64,000 bases of DNA from Aldersonia sp. NBC_00410 (lineage in GTDB: Bacteria > Actinomycetota > Actinomycetes > Mycobacteriales > Mycobacteriaceae). Positions 16,032 through 24,481 of the stretch are shown piece by piece. Under the pieces are notes generated by a model. The model saw nothing but the letters and a program-made list of their open reading frames with translations. It ran no database searches and had not been told where the DNA came from. Both the position numbers and the translations under genes were made by a program. Where the stretch lies: positions 1-64,000 of the forward strand of contig NZ_JAPENM010000013.1 in NCBI RefSeq assembly GCF_026342035.1. Direction: 5' to 3'. Within the stretch, counting starts at the first letter, position 1, and each line of letters opens with the position of its first letter.

Positions 16032-17477
16032 ATGTCGGATGAGTGGGAGTTTCCAGATGCGGACCCGATGCCACGCGACGATGTCCCCATAGAGCGGCTG
16101 ACATTCCCGCAATCCCTGCACATGTCCACCAGGCTGATCGAGGACGCGGTAGTAGTGATTCCCGGGATCATGGGCACCGAACTGATCGACACCTCGACCG
16201 GCAAGCTGTTGTGGGGGTTGAAGCCGAGACTGCTCGCTCAAATGTGGATCTCGCGAACGAGTCTGACGCGATTGGCGGTCACTCGAGACCATGCAGTTCA
16301 ACCGGGTCGGCTGCTGCGAGTTCCTGCGTTCGCGCCGGTGCTAGCCGGGATCGAGCCGTACACGAATCTGGTGGCGGAGTTGCGGAACATCGTGCGCCAT
16401 GAATCCGCGATCCTCGAGTTTGGCTACGACTGGCGGTTGTCAGTGCGCCACAACGCTGGCCTGCTGGCCGAGGCGATCGACCGCCACGTGGACGCCTGGC
16501 GGGTCCGGTCCGATCGTCGGGACGCCAAGGTGCACCTGGTCGCACATTCGATGGGCGGCTTGCTTTGTCACTCGCTGGCGGCAATCCCCGGTGCCACCGA
16601 CAAGGTCGCCTCAACGATCACACTGGGTACCCCGTTCGAGGGCGCGGCGAAGGCGATGGTGATGCTCAATTCCGGTGAGGGCACACCGCTGCGATCCGGA
16701 CAACTGCAGGCGATCGCTGTGACGATGCCGGGGATCTACGACCTGCTCCCAACGTATCGGTGCATCGACGAGGGCGACACGATCCGAGCTTTGACCGCTA
16801 CCGACGTCGCCGCGGCTGGTGCAGACCGCGACCTCGCGGACGCGGCGTTGGCCCATCGAGCCGAGCTCGCGGATGTTCCGATCCCGCAACATCGGGCGCT
16901 GATCGGGATCGATCAACCGACGATGTGCAGCCTTGCCCTGGATGCCGGTCGAATCGAAACACTGTTTCACACGTTCGAGGTCGACCAGGCAGGTGAGCCG
17001 GTTCGTCATGTCAACGGTATTCTGAAGCGGTTCCCCGGCCTGGGGGACGGCACTGTCCCCAGGAACTCCGCCGTGCCGCTACACCAACGATGCACGACAC
17101 CACTGCCGCAGCAACATGGCCCGATCGCCCGCACCGACGAAGCCATCGCCTTCGTCCGGGATCGACTTCTCAATCTCGACACCGGCCCACGGCTCGGTGC
17201 AGGTGACCTCGGAATATACTTGCCCGACATCGTGGGTGTCGGCGCCGAGTTCAATATCGCCGTCAACGGTGCCGATAACCCCGACGACATCCGGGCCACG
17301 ATCGAGGACGTTGCCACCGGCGAGCAGATCGATCGACCGCACGCGCAGCGCCGCGACGGCGAACTAGTTGTGCCCGCGACAATCTATACGCCGGGCCTTC
17401 ACCGGATCAGGATTGACGGCAGCGCCGTCTCTGCGGTCACCCAACTGGTCTTGGCCGACCCAGGGAACCACCGTTGA
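16032..17477 (+). CDS. LCAT-family lipase/acyltransferase
   Basis: This ~481-aa alpha/beta hydrolase resembles lecithin:cholesterol acyltransferases and phospholipases. It shows VVVIPGIMGTEL (oxyanion region), a nucleophile elbow HLVAHSMGGLL with Ser173, LGDGTVPRNSA carrying the likely catalytic Asp, and a later QQHGPIA His. No signal peptide or membrane helix is visible, so it should act in the cytoplasm. The start is uncertain (ATG 16032 or 16020, GTG 15963). The stop overlaps the next gene's TTG by 4 bp. Coupling to a caspase/STAND sensor suggests a defence effector that attacks membrane lipids when triggered; this is inference. Confidence 0.75.
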   Translation: MSDEWEFPDADPMPRDDVPIERLTFPQSLHMSTRLIEDAVVVIPGIMGTELIDTSTGKLLWGLKPRLLAQMWISRTSLTRLAVTRDHAVQPGRLLRVPAFAPVLAGIEPYTNLVAELRNIVRHESAILEFGYDWRLSVRHNAGLLAEAIDRHVDAWRVRSDRRDAKVHLVAHSMGGLLCHSLAAIPGATDKVASTITLGTPFEGAAKAMVMLNSGEGTPLRSGQLQAIAVTMPGIYDLLPTYRCIDEGDTIRALTATDVAAAGADRDLADAALAHRAELADVPIPQHRALIGIDQPTMCSLALDAGRIETLFHTFEVDQAGEPVRHVNGILKRFPGLGDGTVPRNSAVPLHQRCTTPLPQQHGPIARTDEAIAFVRDRLLNLDTGPRLGAGDLGIYLPDIVGVGAEFNIAVNGADNPDDIRATIEDVATGEQIDRPHAQRRDGELVVPATIYTPGLHRIRIDGSAVSAVTQLVLADPGNHR

Positions 17478-20400
17478 GTGTTCACGAGGGTCCCGAACTG
17501 TTTCCGATCGCAATCGGTCAGTATGTCGATAAGGGGCATCAGCCGCTCGACGTCGAGAAGGAGGTCACTGCTGTCGCCGAAATCTTGGCCGATTTCGACT
17601 GCCAAGTCGTGGAGTGGCCCACCGAGATGGTCGATCGCGGCAGCGATGCCGTCGACGACCGTCTGACTGAATGGGTCGCATCGACGAACCCACACACGGT
17701 CCTGTACTGGGTAGGTCACGGCTGGTCCGACGGCGATCGGGCCGCACTTGCCCACGCACGAAGCCCGAAAAACGTAAAGACGGCGGGAATCACCCCGGAG
17801 CGTCTCGGCGACGCCCTGATAAAACGTCTTGTCGTTGTCCCGGGGTCGTGGGCCATGGTCGTCGTGGACGCCTGCAGGTCGGCGACTTTCGTCCAGCGTT
17901 TGAAGGCCCATATCGGGGGGAGCCGCGACATCCGATATCTGCTTGTCGGTGGTCTGTCCGGCGAGGGTGCCACCACCCTGGGTAGTTGCAGCGACACCTT
18001 GCGGTCCATCCTCAATGTGACTTGCCGCGCCGACTATGAGATCCCGCTGCGGAAACTGGCCGAATGCCTTGAGGATGCCGGCGCCGAGGTCGAACAGAAG
18101 CGACTTGTCCAGGTTCGGCTGCGGCGGCGCCACGCCGTGTTGTTCAACGTCCCACTCGATGTCGGCAACGAACTCGATGCCGCCCTCGCCGACCTCAGCG
18201 TCGACGAGTTGCGGCACTTCCTGCCCAAGGCACACGGCGGGGAGATGCCGTTCACCGAAGCCATGCTCGGCGAGCAGTCGTGGTACTTCCAGGGCCGGGG
18301 CGCCGAAACCAGGAGTGTTGCGGGTTGGCTAGCTCGTCGAGAACGCGGGATGCGGGTGATCACCGGACCGGCAGGATCGGGAAAATCGGCATTGCTCGGA
18401 CACCTCGTCGTACACGCCAACCCGACCCTGCGCACCGCGCTGCACGCTGCCGGTGTCCTCCAACTTCTGCCCAGCGATCAAAAGCTACCCGACAACGCAT
18501 TCGATCTGATCCTGCATCTGACCGGCGCGTCGACTCAGGAGGTGATCGGTCGCCTCGCCCACGGCATCGGCGCCGACAGTCCCCCGTCACGGGAGGTCGG
18601 GCCGGCCGCACACTGGCTCGCCAAACAGTTCGCTTCCCATGCCCCGGTCACGATTCTCGTCGACGCTCTCGACGAAGCGGTCGACCCGCTTTCTGTGGCC
18701 CGCACGGTGCTGCGCGAGCTCGCCGCCGTCCCGACCGTGCGACTGCTCGTCGGTACCCGCGCGAGCACACGCGAACAACCCGATCGGCCCGCACCCGACA
18801 CAGATCTTCTCGACGCGCTGGGCGCAGGTGACGACAACCTGGTCCGGGTCGACCGCGACCCCGACGCGATCTACGACTACGTGCGCGACCGTCTGCGCAC
18901 CGCGGCCAGTAACGGGGAAATACCAGCGTCGATGCAGGTCGACGCCTTCGCCAAGGCTGTGCAGGCACGCGATCCGCAGTTCCTCTTCGCCCGGCTTGCC
19001 GTCCACGAGGTGATCGCAAACCCAGCCTGGCACGCACCCGTGTCGTGGGCAGACCTGCTCAAAGGCAACCATCAGCACCTGTTCGGGCTCGCCGTTGCCC
19101 GACTCGCTGCGGCCCGAGCAAGTTATCCGATGCTGCTGGCCGCGCTCGCGTTTGCCCGAGGCCGCGGCGTGCCCGTCGCCGATGACATCTGGGCGACAAC
19201 CGCCCGTGCCATTTCGCCGACCGGCCACATCACCCGCACCGACATCGATCAACTCGCCGCCGCGGCCGCCCCCTATGTGCTCGCCGACCGGGAGTACGAC
19301 CAAACCGTATACCGCCTCGCGCACCGTACCTTCGCCGAACACTTCACCAACGAAACCGAACCTACGCAAGCCGACCGCGACACGCATCTGGCCATCACCC
19401 AAGCCCTCGCCGCGACCACGGCCGGGTGGGACCACACCGACCCGGTCGCGCGTCCGCTCAACCCCTACCTCACCCATTGCGTGTCTGCGCATGCCGCGAG
19501 CGCCGGCGAAATAGGCTGGCGCCTCATCGGGGACGACCAGCGCCTTCTCGCGCTGCTCGACCCAGAATCAGTCGCAGCCGACGCCCTGCGTACCGCGTTC
19601 GGGCGCTATCCACTACCGCCCGCAGTCGGAGGTCTGATCACTTCACTCGACGGGTTGATTGGCCTCGACATCCCCGGTCGCAGTTTCGTTATCACGCTCG
19701 CCACTGCCCGACAAGCAGGCACGTACACACCCCCCAACGACCGTGCGAGCCCCGATCCCAACGCACGCCTGACCCTCCAGTTCGCCGATCTAAAGCCGCA
19801 GCCCGCGCACCGGATTCTGACCGGGCACACCGGAACAGTGCAGGCGTTGGCGACGGTACCGTTGCGCGACGGAGGAGTGCTGCTCGCCAGCGGCGACTAC
19901 TACGGGACGATCCGGTTGTGGAATCCGCTCAGCGGGACACCGCACGGTGACCCGATGCCCGGACACAATGGCCCGGTACGGGGATTGGCGGCAATGCCGT
20001 TGCGCGACGGGGGCACACTGCTCGCCAGTAGCAGCGGTGACTATCACGGAACGATCCGGTTCTGGGACCCGGTGACCGGCGCAGCGCATGGGGACCCTCT
20101 GCACACCGGGCGTGTTTCGGCGCTGGCGGCTGTGCCGCTACCGAACGGGAATTCGCTGCTCGCCTGCGCAGGCGGTTACGACCGGGCGATCCGGTTGTGG
20201 GATCCGCTGACCGGTCTGCCACACGGGGACCCGCTGCCAGGCAGCACCGGTCGGGTGGTGACGTTGGCGGCGATGCAATTACCGGACGGGCGCGTGTTAC
20301 TCGCCGCAGGCGACCACTACGGGACGATCCGGTTATGGGATCCACTGACCGGTCTGCCACACGGGGACCCGCTGCCCGGCAGCACCGGTCGGGTGGTGAC

Positions 20401-21796
20401 GTTGGCGGCGATACAGTTGCCGGGCGGGGGTGTTCTCCTTGCCAGCGCCGGTGGCTACGGATTCGGCGGGACGATCCGATTGTGGGATCCACTGACCGGT
20501 GCACCGCACGGGGACCCGCTGCAACTAATACATCCCGTGAATGCGTTGGGGGCGGTGCACCTGCGGGACGAGGGCGTGCTGCTCGCCAGCGCCGGCGATC
20601 ACACCGGGTCAATCCGATTGTGGGACCCGCTGACCAATGCGCCACACGGAGATTTGGCCGGACCCACCGGTCCGATGAGCGCGTTGGCCGCGGTGCAGTT
20701 TCGTGACGGGGGTGTGCTCCTTGCCAGCGGCGGCTGGGATGGGACGGTCCGATTGTGGGATCCGCTGAGCAACGCGCCGTACGGCAAGTCGCAAACGCAC
20801 ACCGGAAGTGTGGTGGCGTTGGCGGCCGTACAGCGTGCAGACGGGGGTGCGCTTCTCGCCGTCGCCGCCGGCGCAGGCGACGGGACGATCCGGTTGTGGG
20901 ATTCGCTGACCGGTGCGTCGTACCGAAAGACGCTGAAGCACACCGAAACGGTGTGGGCGTTGGCGGCGATGCAACTACTGAACGGGGATACGCTGCTCGC
21001 CAGCGGCGACAGTCGAATGGTCCAGCTGTGGGATCCGTCCACCGGTCAACCCCTGCGTGTGTGCGGCGGGCGCGTACGGAACTGGTTCCGTCGACGTGGC
21101 CACGACTACCGCGGAATCAAGAGCGTGATGGCGTTGGAGACGGTGCAGCTACCGGACGGTGGCGTGCTGCTCGCCAGCGGCGACGGTCGAATGGTCCAGC
21201 TGTGGGATCCGCTGACCGGTGCGCCACACGGAAAACCGCTCAAGGTCACCGGTCGGACGCGGGAGTTGACGGCCCTGCAGTTGAGGGACGGGGGCGTACT
21301 GCTCGCCATCGGCGTCGAAAAAATGGTCCAGTTGTGGAATCCACTGACCGGTGCGCCACACGGCGATCCGCTACGCCACACCACCTACGTACGGGAGTTG
21401 GCGGCGTTGCCGTTGCGCGACGGGGGCGTACTGCTCGCCAGCGGTGACGGCCCAATGGTCCAGTTGTGGGATCCGCTGACCGGTGCGCCACACGGCGATC
21501 CGCTACGCCACACCAGCCACGTGCGGGCGTTGGCGGCGGTGCACTTTCGTGACGGGGGCGTACTGCTCGCCAGCGGCGACCAAGAAGGAACTGTCCGGCT
21601 GTGGAACCCAGATCCTGCGAACGGACAGGGAACGGTCGTGGCAGCTATTCCGACCAGATCGACTATCCGCTGCATGTCCGCGCTCGATGACGGATTGCTC
21701 GCAGTCGGGTTAGCCGACGGAATAGTCGTGATGCGCTTCAATCCAACCGTCCGATGCGGTCTCCCACCTCCTCCTGCAGAGGCACGGTCGACATGA
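17474..21796 (+). CDS. Caspase-like/STAND NTPase with C-terminal WD40 repeats
   Basis: This is a 1,440-aa signalling protein. Residues 1-240 form a caspase-like (C14) domain with VLYWVGHGWS (His82) and VVVDACRS (Cys134). A P-loop, TGPAGSGKSALL, lies near 297-308 and a Walker B, VTILVDALDEA, near 391-401, giving a STAND-type ATPase. From about residue 785 there are 14 WD40-type repeats (consensus LASGDxxGTIRLWDPLTG), enough for two seven-bladed propellers. Repeats 9-12 carry the variant MVQLW. A TTG start overlaps the lipase stop (TTGA), so the two are co-expressed. It is probably an immune sensor whose protease activates the lipase or another target; this role is inferred. Confidence 0.85.
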   Translation: MSVHEGPELFPIAIGQYVDKGHQPLDVEKEVTAVAEILADFDCQVVEWPTEMVDRGSDAVDDRLTEWVASTNPHTVLYWVGHGWSDGDRAALAHARSPKNVKTAGITPERLGDALIKRLVVVPGSWAMVVVDACRSATFVQRLKAHIGGSRDIRYLLVGGLSGEGATTLGSCSDTLRSILNVTCRADYEIPLRKLAECLEDAGAEVEQKRLVQVRLRRRHAVLFNVPLDVGNELDAALADLSVDELRHFLPKAHGGEMPFTEAMLGEQSWYFQGRGAETRSVAGWLARRERGMRVITGPAGSGKSALLGHLVVHANPTLRTALHAAGVLQLLPSDQKLPDNAFDLILHLTGASTQEVIGRLAHGIGADSPPSREVGPAAHWLAKQFASHAPVTILVDALDEAVDPLSVARTVLRELAAVPTVRLLVGTRASTREQPDRPAPDTDLLDALGAGDDNLVRVDRDPDAIYDYVRDRLRTAASNGEIPASMQVDAFAKAVQARDPQFLFARLAVHEVIANPAWHAPVSWADLLKGNHQHLFGLAVARLAAARASYPMLLAALAFARGRGVPVADDIWATTARAISPTGHITRTDIDQLAAAAAPYVLADREYDQTVYRLAHRTFAEHFTNETEPTQADRDTHLAITQALAATTAGWDHTDPVARPLNPYLTHCVSAHAASAGEIGWRLIGDDQRLLALLDPESVAADALRTAFGRYPLPPAVGGLITSLDGLIGLDIPGRSFVITLATARQAGTYTPPNDRASPDPNARLTLQFADLKPQPAHRILTGHTGTVQALATVPLRDGGVLLASGDYYGTIRLWNPLSGTPHGDPMPGHNGPVRGLAAMPLRDGGTLLASSSGDYHGTIRFWDPVTGAAHGDPLHTGRVSALAAVPLPNGNSLLACAGGYDRAIRLWDPLTGLPHGDPLPGSTGRVVTLAAMQLPDGRVLLAAGDHYGTIRLWDPLTGLPHGDPLPGSTGRVVTLAAIQLPGGGVLLASAGGYGFGGTIRLWDPLTGAPHGDPLQLIHPVNALGAVHLRDEGVLLASAGDHTGSIRLWDPLTNAPHGDLAGPTGPMSALAAVQFRDGGVLLASGGWDGTVRLWDPLSNAPYGKSQTHTGSVVALAAVQRADGGALLAVAAGAGDGTIRLWDSLTGASYRKTLKHTETVWALAAMQLLNGDTLLASGDSRMVQLWDPSTGQPLRVCGGRVRNWFRRRGHDYRGIKSVMALETVQLPDGGVLLASGDGRMVQLWDPLTGAPHGKPLKVTGRTRELTALQLRDGGVLLAIGVEKMVQLWNPLTGAPHGDPLRHTTYVRELAALPLRDGGVLLASGDGPMVQLWDPLTGAPHGDPLRHTSHVRALAAVHFRDGGVLLASGDQEGTVRLWNPDPANGQGTVVAAIPTRSTIRCMSALDDGLLAVGLADGIVVMRFNPTVRCGLPPPPAEARST

Positions 21797-21824
21797 TGTC
21801 GATCACCCGAAGTCGTCCCGGCCA

Positions 21825-22188
21825 TGGGTGCGCACCCTCCTGCAGTCGATCCACGACCAGACGACGCCGGAAGCGGTTCACGCGCAATATGATCGGGTGC
21901 TCGATGCGCTGAGAGAGACTATTGCCGGGCCGAGCAAGTCCGCACCGACCTACTCGCTTTTACGATCTTCCGGACCAGACCTGGCGCCAGATCTGGTCCA
22001 ATGACCCGGGAACGGTTCAAAAAGAAATCCGTCGCCACCCGACCGCGCCGTCATCATCGGCCTCGTCGGCGCCGTGCTCGCCGAACGACACAACGAATGG
22101 ATCGAGGAGCCGCCGCTACCTCGAGTTCGACGTCCTCACCGGCGCTCGCGCCGTCGTCACCAACAACGACGACACCAACCAGAACTGA
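21825..22188 (+). pseudogene. Remnant of an IS256-family (mutator) transposase
   Basis: The first frame reads WVRTLLQSIHDQTTPEAV and AQYDRVLDALRETI, typical of the C-terminal half of IS256 transposases. Further on IWSNDPGTVQKEIRR appears, then in other frames RAVIIGLVGAVLAERHNEW and RRYLEFDVLTGA, the usual C-terminal end of the family. An internal segment is missing and at least two frameshifts are present, so the gene is dead. Its end abuts the IS481-family element. Confidence 0.7.
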
Positions 22189-22235
22189 TGTGTGTGGGCT
22201 CAGGACATAGGTAACAAATCGTCACCGGGACATGG

Positions 22236-23645
22236 TTACCGCTTCCGGGGGCGGTGAGCGTTGAAGTTGCGGATGGGTTTGGTCGATGCCCGCGCGTGCA
22301 GTGAAAGCTCCTTGATGCCGTCGAGCACGCGGAAGTGATGATCTTCGACCACGACGGTGACGATGGTGCCGGCGTGTGTTCGTCCCACTCGAAGTCGCTG
22401 TCCAGCAACCATCACGACACCATCTTTGGGAACTCGCCGCTGAACACTCTGCGGCCCAGGTGGCGGCGGCAACGGCAGCGCCGTAGTCGCGGGCCGGGCA
22501 CCTCTGATATCCTGAAACTCCGTGACAGAGAACGGGTTCGGTAGCGTCTTGAGTAGCATGTTGCCCGCCGAGGCGTGGATGAGGCCGATGTCGAATCTCA
22601 GCGTCACCCGAGTTCCGGCGGCCCCGGTGCCCAACGCCAGCTCCTGACCGCGGACAACGACGATGCCGTCGCGGTTGGCGGTGCGCTCGATTTCGATGTG
22701 CGTCGGTCGTCTGTTGGAACCGGGATTGGGTGGTGTGGGCGGCGCGGGGTCGGGTCGTCCGGCGCGAACTCCGCGTAGTGACAAGCGTTCGAGGTCGGCG
22801 GTGGTCACTCGCGACGAGACGGTCTTGATCACCTCGTCGGCGAGCAGGATGTGGATGCTGGTCAGGTGAATCCACAGGGTCACCGTCAGCCCGGCGTAGT
22901 TCTTGCCGATCCAGAGCTGCTGCAGACCCGCGATCACCACAACGCCCGACGGCGGCACACGGGCCTCCATTTCGATCGGTCGTGGCCCACTGCGGACGTT
23001 GGGCGGTGTCATCAGCGGAATGGGACCAACCGGCTTGTCGGGGCGGCCGACGCCGGCGACCGGGTGTAGTTCCGGATCGGTGGCTCGGTTGCGGAACAGG
23101 CTCGCTGGCGTAGCCATGTCCAGCGATTGGTGGGGCCGCACGGTGTTGTAGGCGTGAACCCATTCGTCGATTCCCGCTTGGGCAGCCTCGATCGATTCGA
23201 ATGCGCCTGTCTCGTCGAGAAGTTCGCGTCGCAATGTCTTGTGAAAGCGCTCGACCTTGCCGGTGGTCGTTGGAGAGCGTCGTTTGGTTAATCGGGCGGT
23301 GATGCCGTTGTCGCGACAGATCCGTTCGAAGAGGACCTCGGCCGGTAATGGTCTGGTGAACTTGCCGGTGAACTGTTTGCCGTTGTCGGTGAGCACTTCG
23401 AATGGTGCACCCCAGCGGGCGATTGCGGCCAGGAACGCATCGCACACTGCAGGACCGGACGGCACAGGTAAGACGGTGGCGGCGACGACGAACCGGGAAT
23501 GGTCGTCGATGGCGGTCAGCATCTTGTGCTCGCGGCCGTTGACCAGGAACACTCCGCCGACGATGTCGAGTTGCCACAGGTGCATCGGCACTTCGGGTGC
23601 CCACCGTTTGTAGACTCGTTTATGTTGCTGCTCTTGGCTATTCAA
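22236..23645 (-). CDS. IS481-family transposase, catalytic part (rve core)
   Basis: This 469-aa ORF contains an rve integrase core with WQLDIVGG (Asp27), LTDNGKQF (Asp87) and GKVERFHKTL (Glu132). After the core comes a long extension with three related beta-rich repeats. Each has a pattern like V-x-x-GVVMVAGQRLRVG followed by TVTVVVE. It begins at a TTG overlapping the stop of the upstream HTH ORF in the -1 frame. In intact relatives both parts are one protein, so this copy either uses frameshifting or is broken by a one-base change. Confidence 0.75.
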   Translation of the reverse strand: MNSQEQQHKRVYKRWAPEVPMHLWQLDIVGGVFLVNGREHKMLTAIDDHSRFVVAATVLPVPSGPAVCDAFLAAIARWGAPFEVLTDNGKQFTGKFTRPLPAEVLFERICRDNGITARLTKRRSPTTTGKVERFHKTLRRELLDETGAFESIEAAQAGIDEWVHAYNTVRPHQSLDMATPASLFRNRATDPELHPVAGVGRPDKPVGPIPLMTPPNVRSGPRPIEMEARVPPSGVVVIAGLQQLWIGKNYAGLTVTLWIHLTSIHILLADEVIKTVSSRVTTADLERLSLRGVRAGRPDPAPPTPPNPGSNRRPTHIEIERTANRDGIVVVRGQELALGTGAAGTRVTLRFDIGLIHASAGNMLLKTLPNPFSVTEFQDIRGARPATTALPLPPPPGPQSVQRRVPKDGVVMVAGQRLRVGRTHAGTIVTVVVEDHHFRVLDGIKELSLHARASTKPIRNFNAHRPRKR

Positions 23646-24031
23646 AGACCATTGCGCACCAGAACGCGGTGGGTCGTAGATCGCGACGGGGCTTGTTCGC
23701 CGATTTCGAGCGTCAGTTCGTACGCGATGCGTCGGGCTCCCCAGCGTCGATGGTGGCGGCGCATTTCGCAGATCAACGCTTCGAGATCGGGAGAGATCCG
23801 GCCTGGGCTGGAATGCGGGCGACGCGACAGATCGGCCAAAGCGTCCAGGCCGCCGGCCTCGTAGCGTTTACGCCACGCCGTGACCGTCTGCCGCGTGACG
23901 CCGTACCGTTCGGCTACCTCACCAACGGGCGCGCCGTCGTTGACTTCGGTGACAGCGCGTAGACGGATCTCCACCGTGACACGTGCCGCAACTTCGGAAT
24001 CAGATTCAGGAACCTTTGGATTGACCACCAC
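23642..24031 (-). CDS. IS481-family transposase, N-terminal HTH part
   Basis: This 129-aa ORF has a helix-turn-helix, APVGEVAERYGVTRQTVTAW, with RKRYEAGGLDALADLSRRPH and a second helical domain after it, as at the N-terminus of IS481 transposases. It stops at RVLVRNGL, exactly where relatives read on into the catalytic domain. The overlapping sequence GGTCTTTGAATAG would need a -1 shift to continue. It may act as a separate DNA-binding regulator of transposition. Confidence 0.7.
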   Translation of the reverse strand: MVVNPKVPESDSEVAARVTVEIRLRAVTEVNDGAPVGEVAERYGVTRQTVTAWRKRYEAGGLDALADLSRRPHSSPGRISPDLEALICEMRRHHRRWGARRIAYELTLEIGEQAPSRSTTHRVLVRNGL

Positions 24032-24107
24032 GAGAGCGTGGCATGCACGGGTTGCCCGTCAACGATGTCCCGATGACGAACGGTCAAAGATGTCCTGAAC
24101 CCATACA

Positions 24108-24481
24108 CGTCAGAACGAGGCAATTACTCCGGCACTGACCAATCACGCGGTCAACCTGACCTCGTACACCACGCATCTGGAGCCGGCACAATTTTGAGGC
24201 CACCATTCCGCACCGTTGGCTGGCTGCACAATATCGGTAGCCTAGCCACCCCTTATATGCCATGTCCCCCTTGCCATCTCCAATCGCCGCTTGCCTGCCA
24301 GGGCTGTCCGATCAGCCACCGGGATCGGGTGTTTCCGACATCGCCAGTCCTTACCGCCAGTCTCACGATCAACGTGTCAGACCAAAGATCAGTCCACCGC
24401 TGTTCAGACACTCCCACTCCCCCTGCCAGCGTGCGATGGATGGTGCGAAGGCTTGCGCGAAGGCGTGTGCGAACCACGAGG
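24108..24481. other. Intergenic stretch without a supported gene
   Basis: About 370 bp lie between the right IS end and the polA stop. ORFs on both strands are short shadows. I see no strong hairpin, repeat or promoter motif. Confidence 0.4.

Larger units (their letters stand above)
22191..24107. mobile_element. IS481-family insertion sequence
   Basis: The left end TGTGTGGGCTCAGGACAT (22191) and the right end TGTATGGGTTCAGGACAT (complement of 24090-24107) are imperfect terminal inverted repeats. Subterminal similarity also exists (TCGTCACCGGGACATGGTT against TCGTCATCGGGACATCGTT). Two ORFs inside encode the HTH and catalytic parts of the transposase. No clear target-site duplication is visible. 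Confidence 0.75.
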
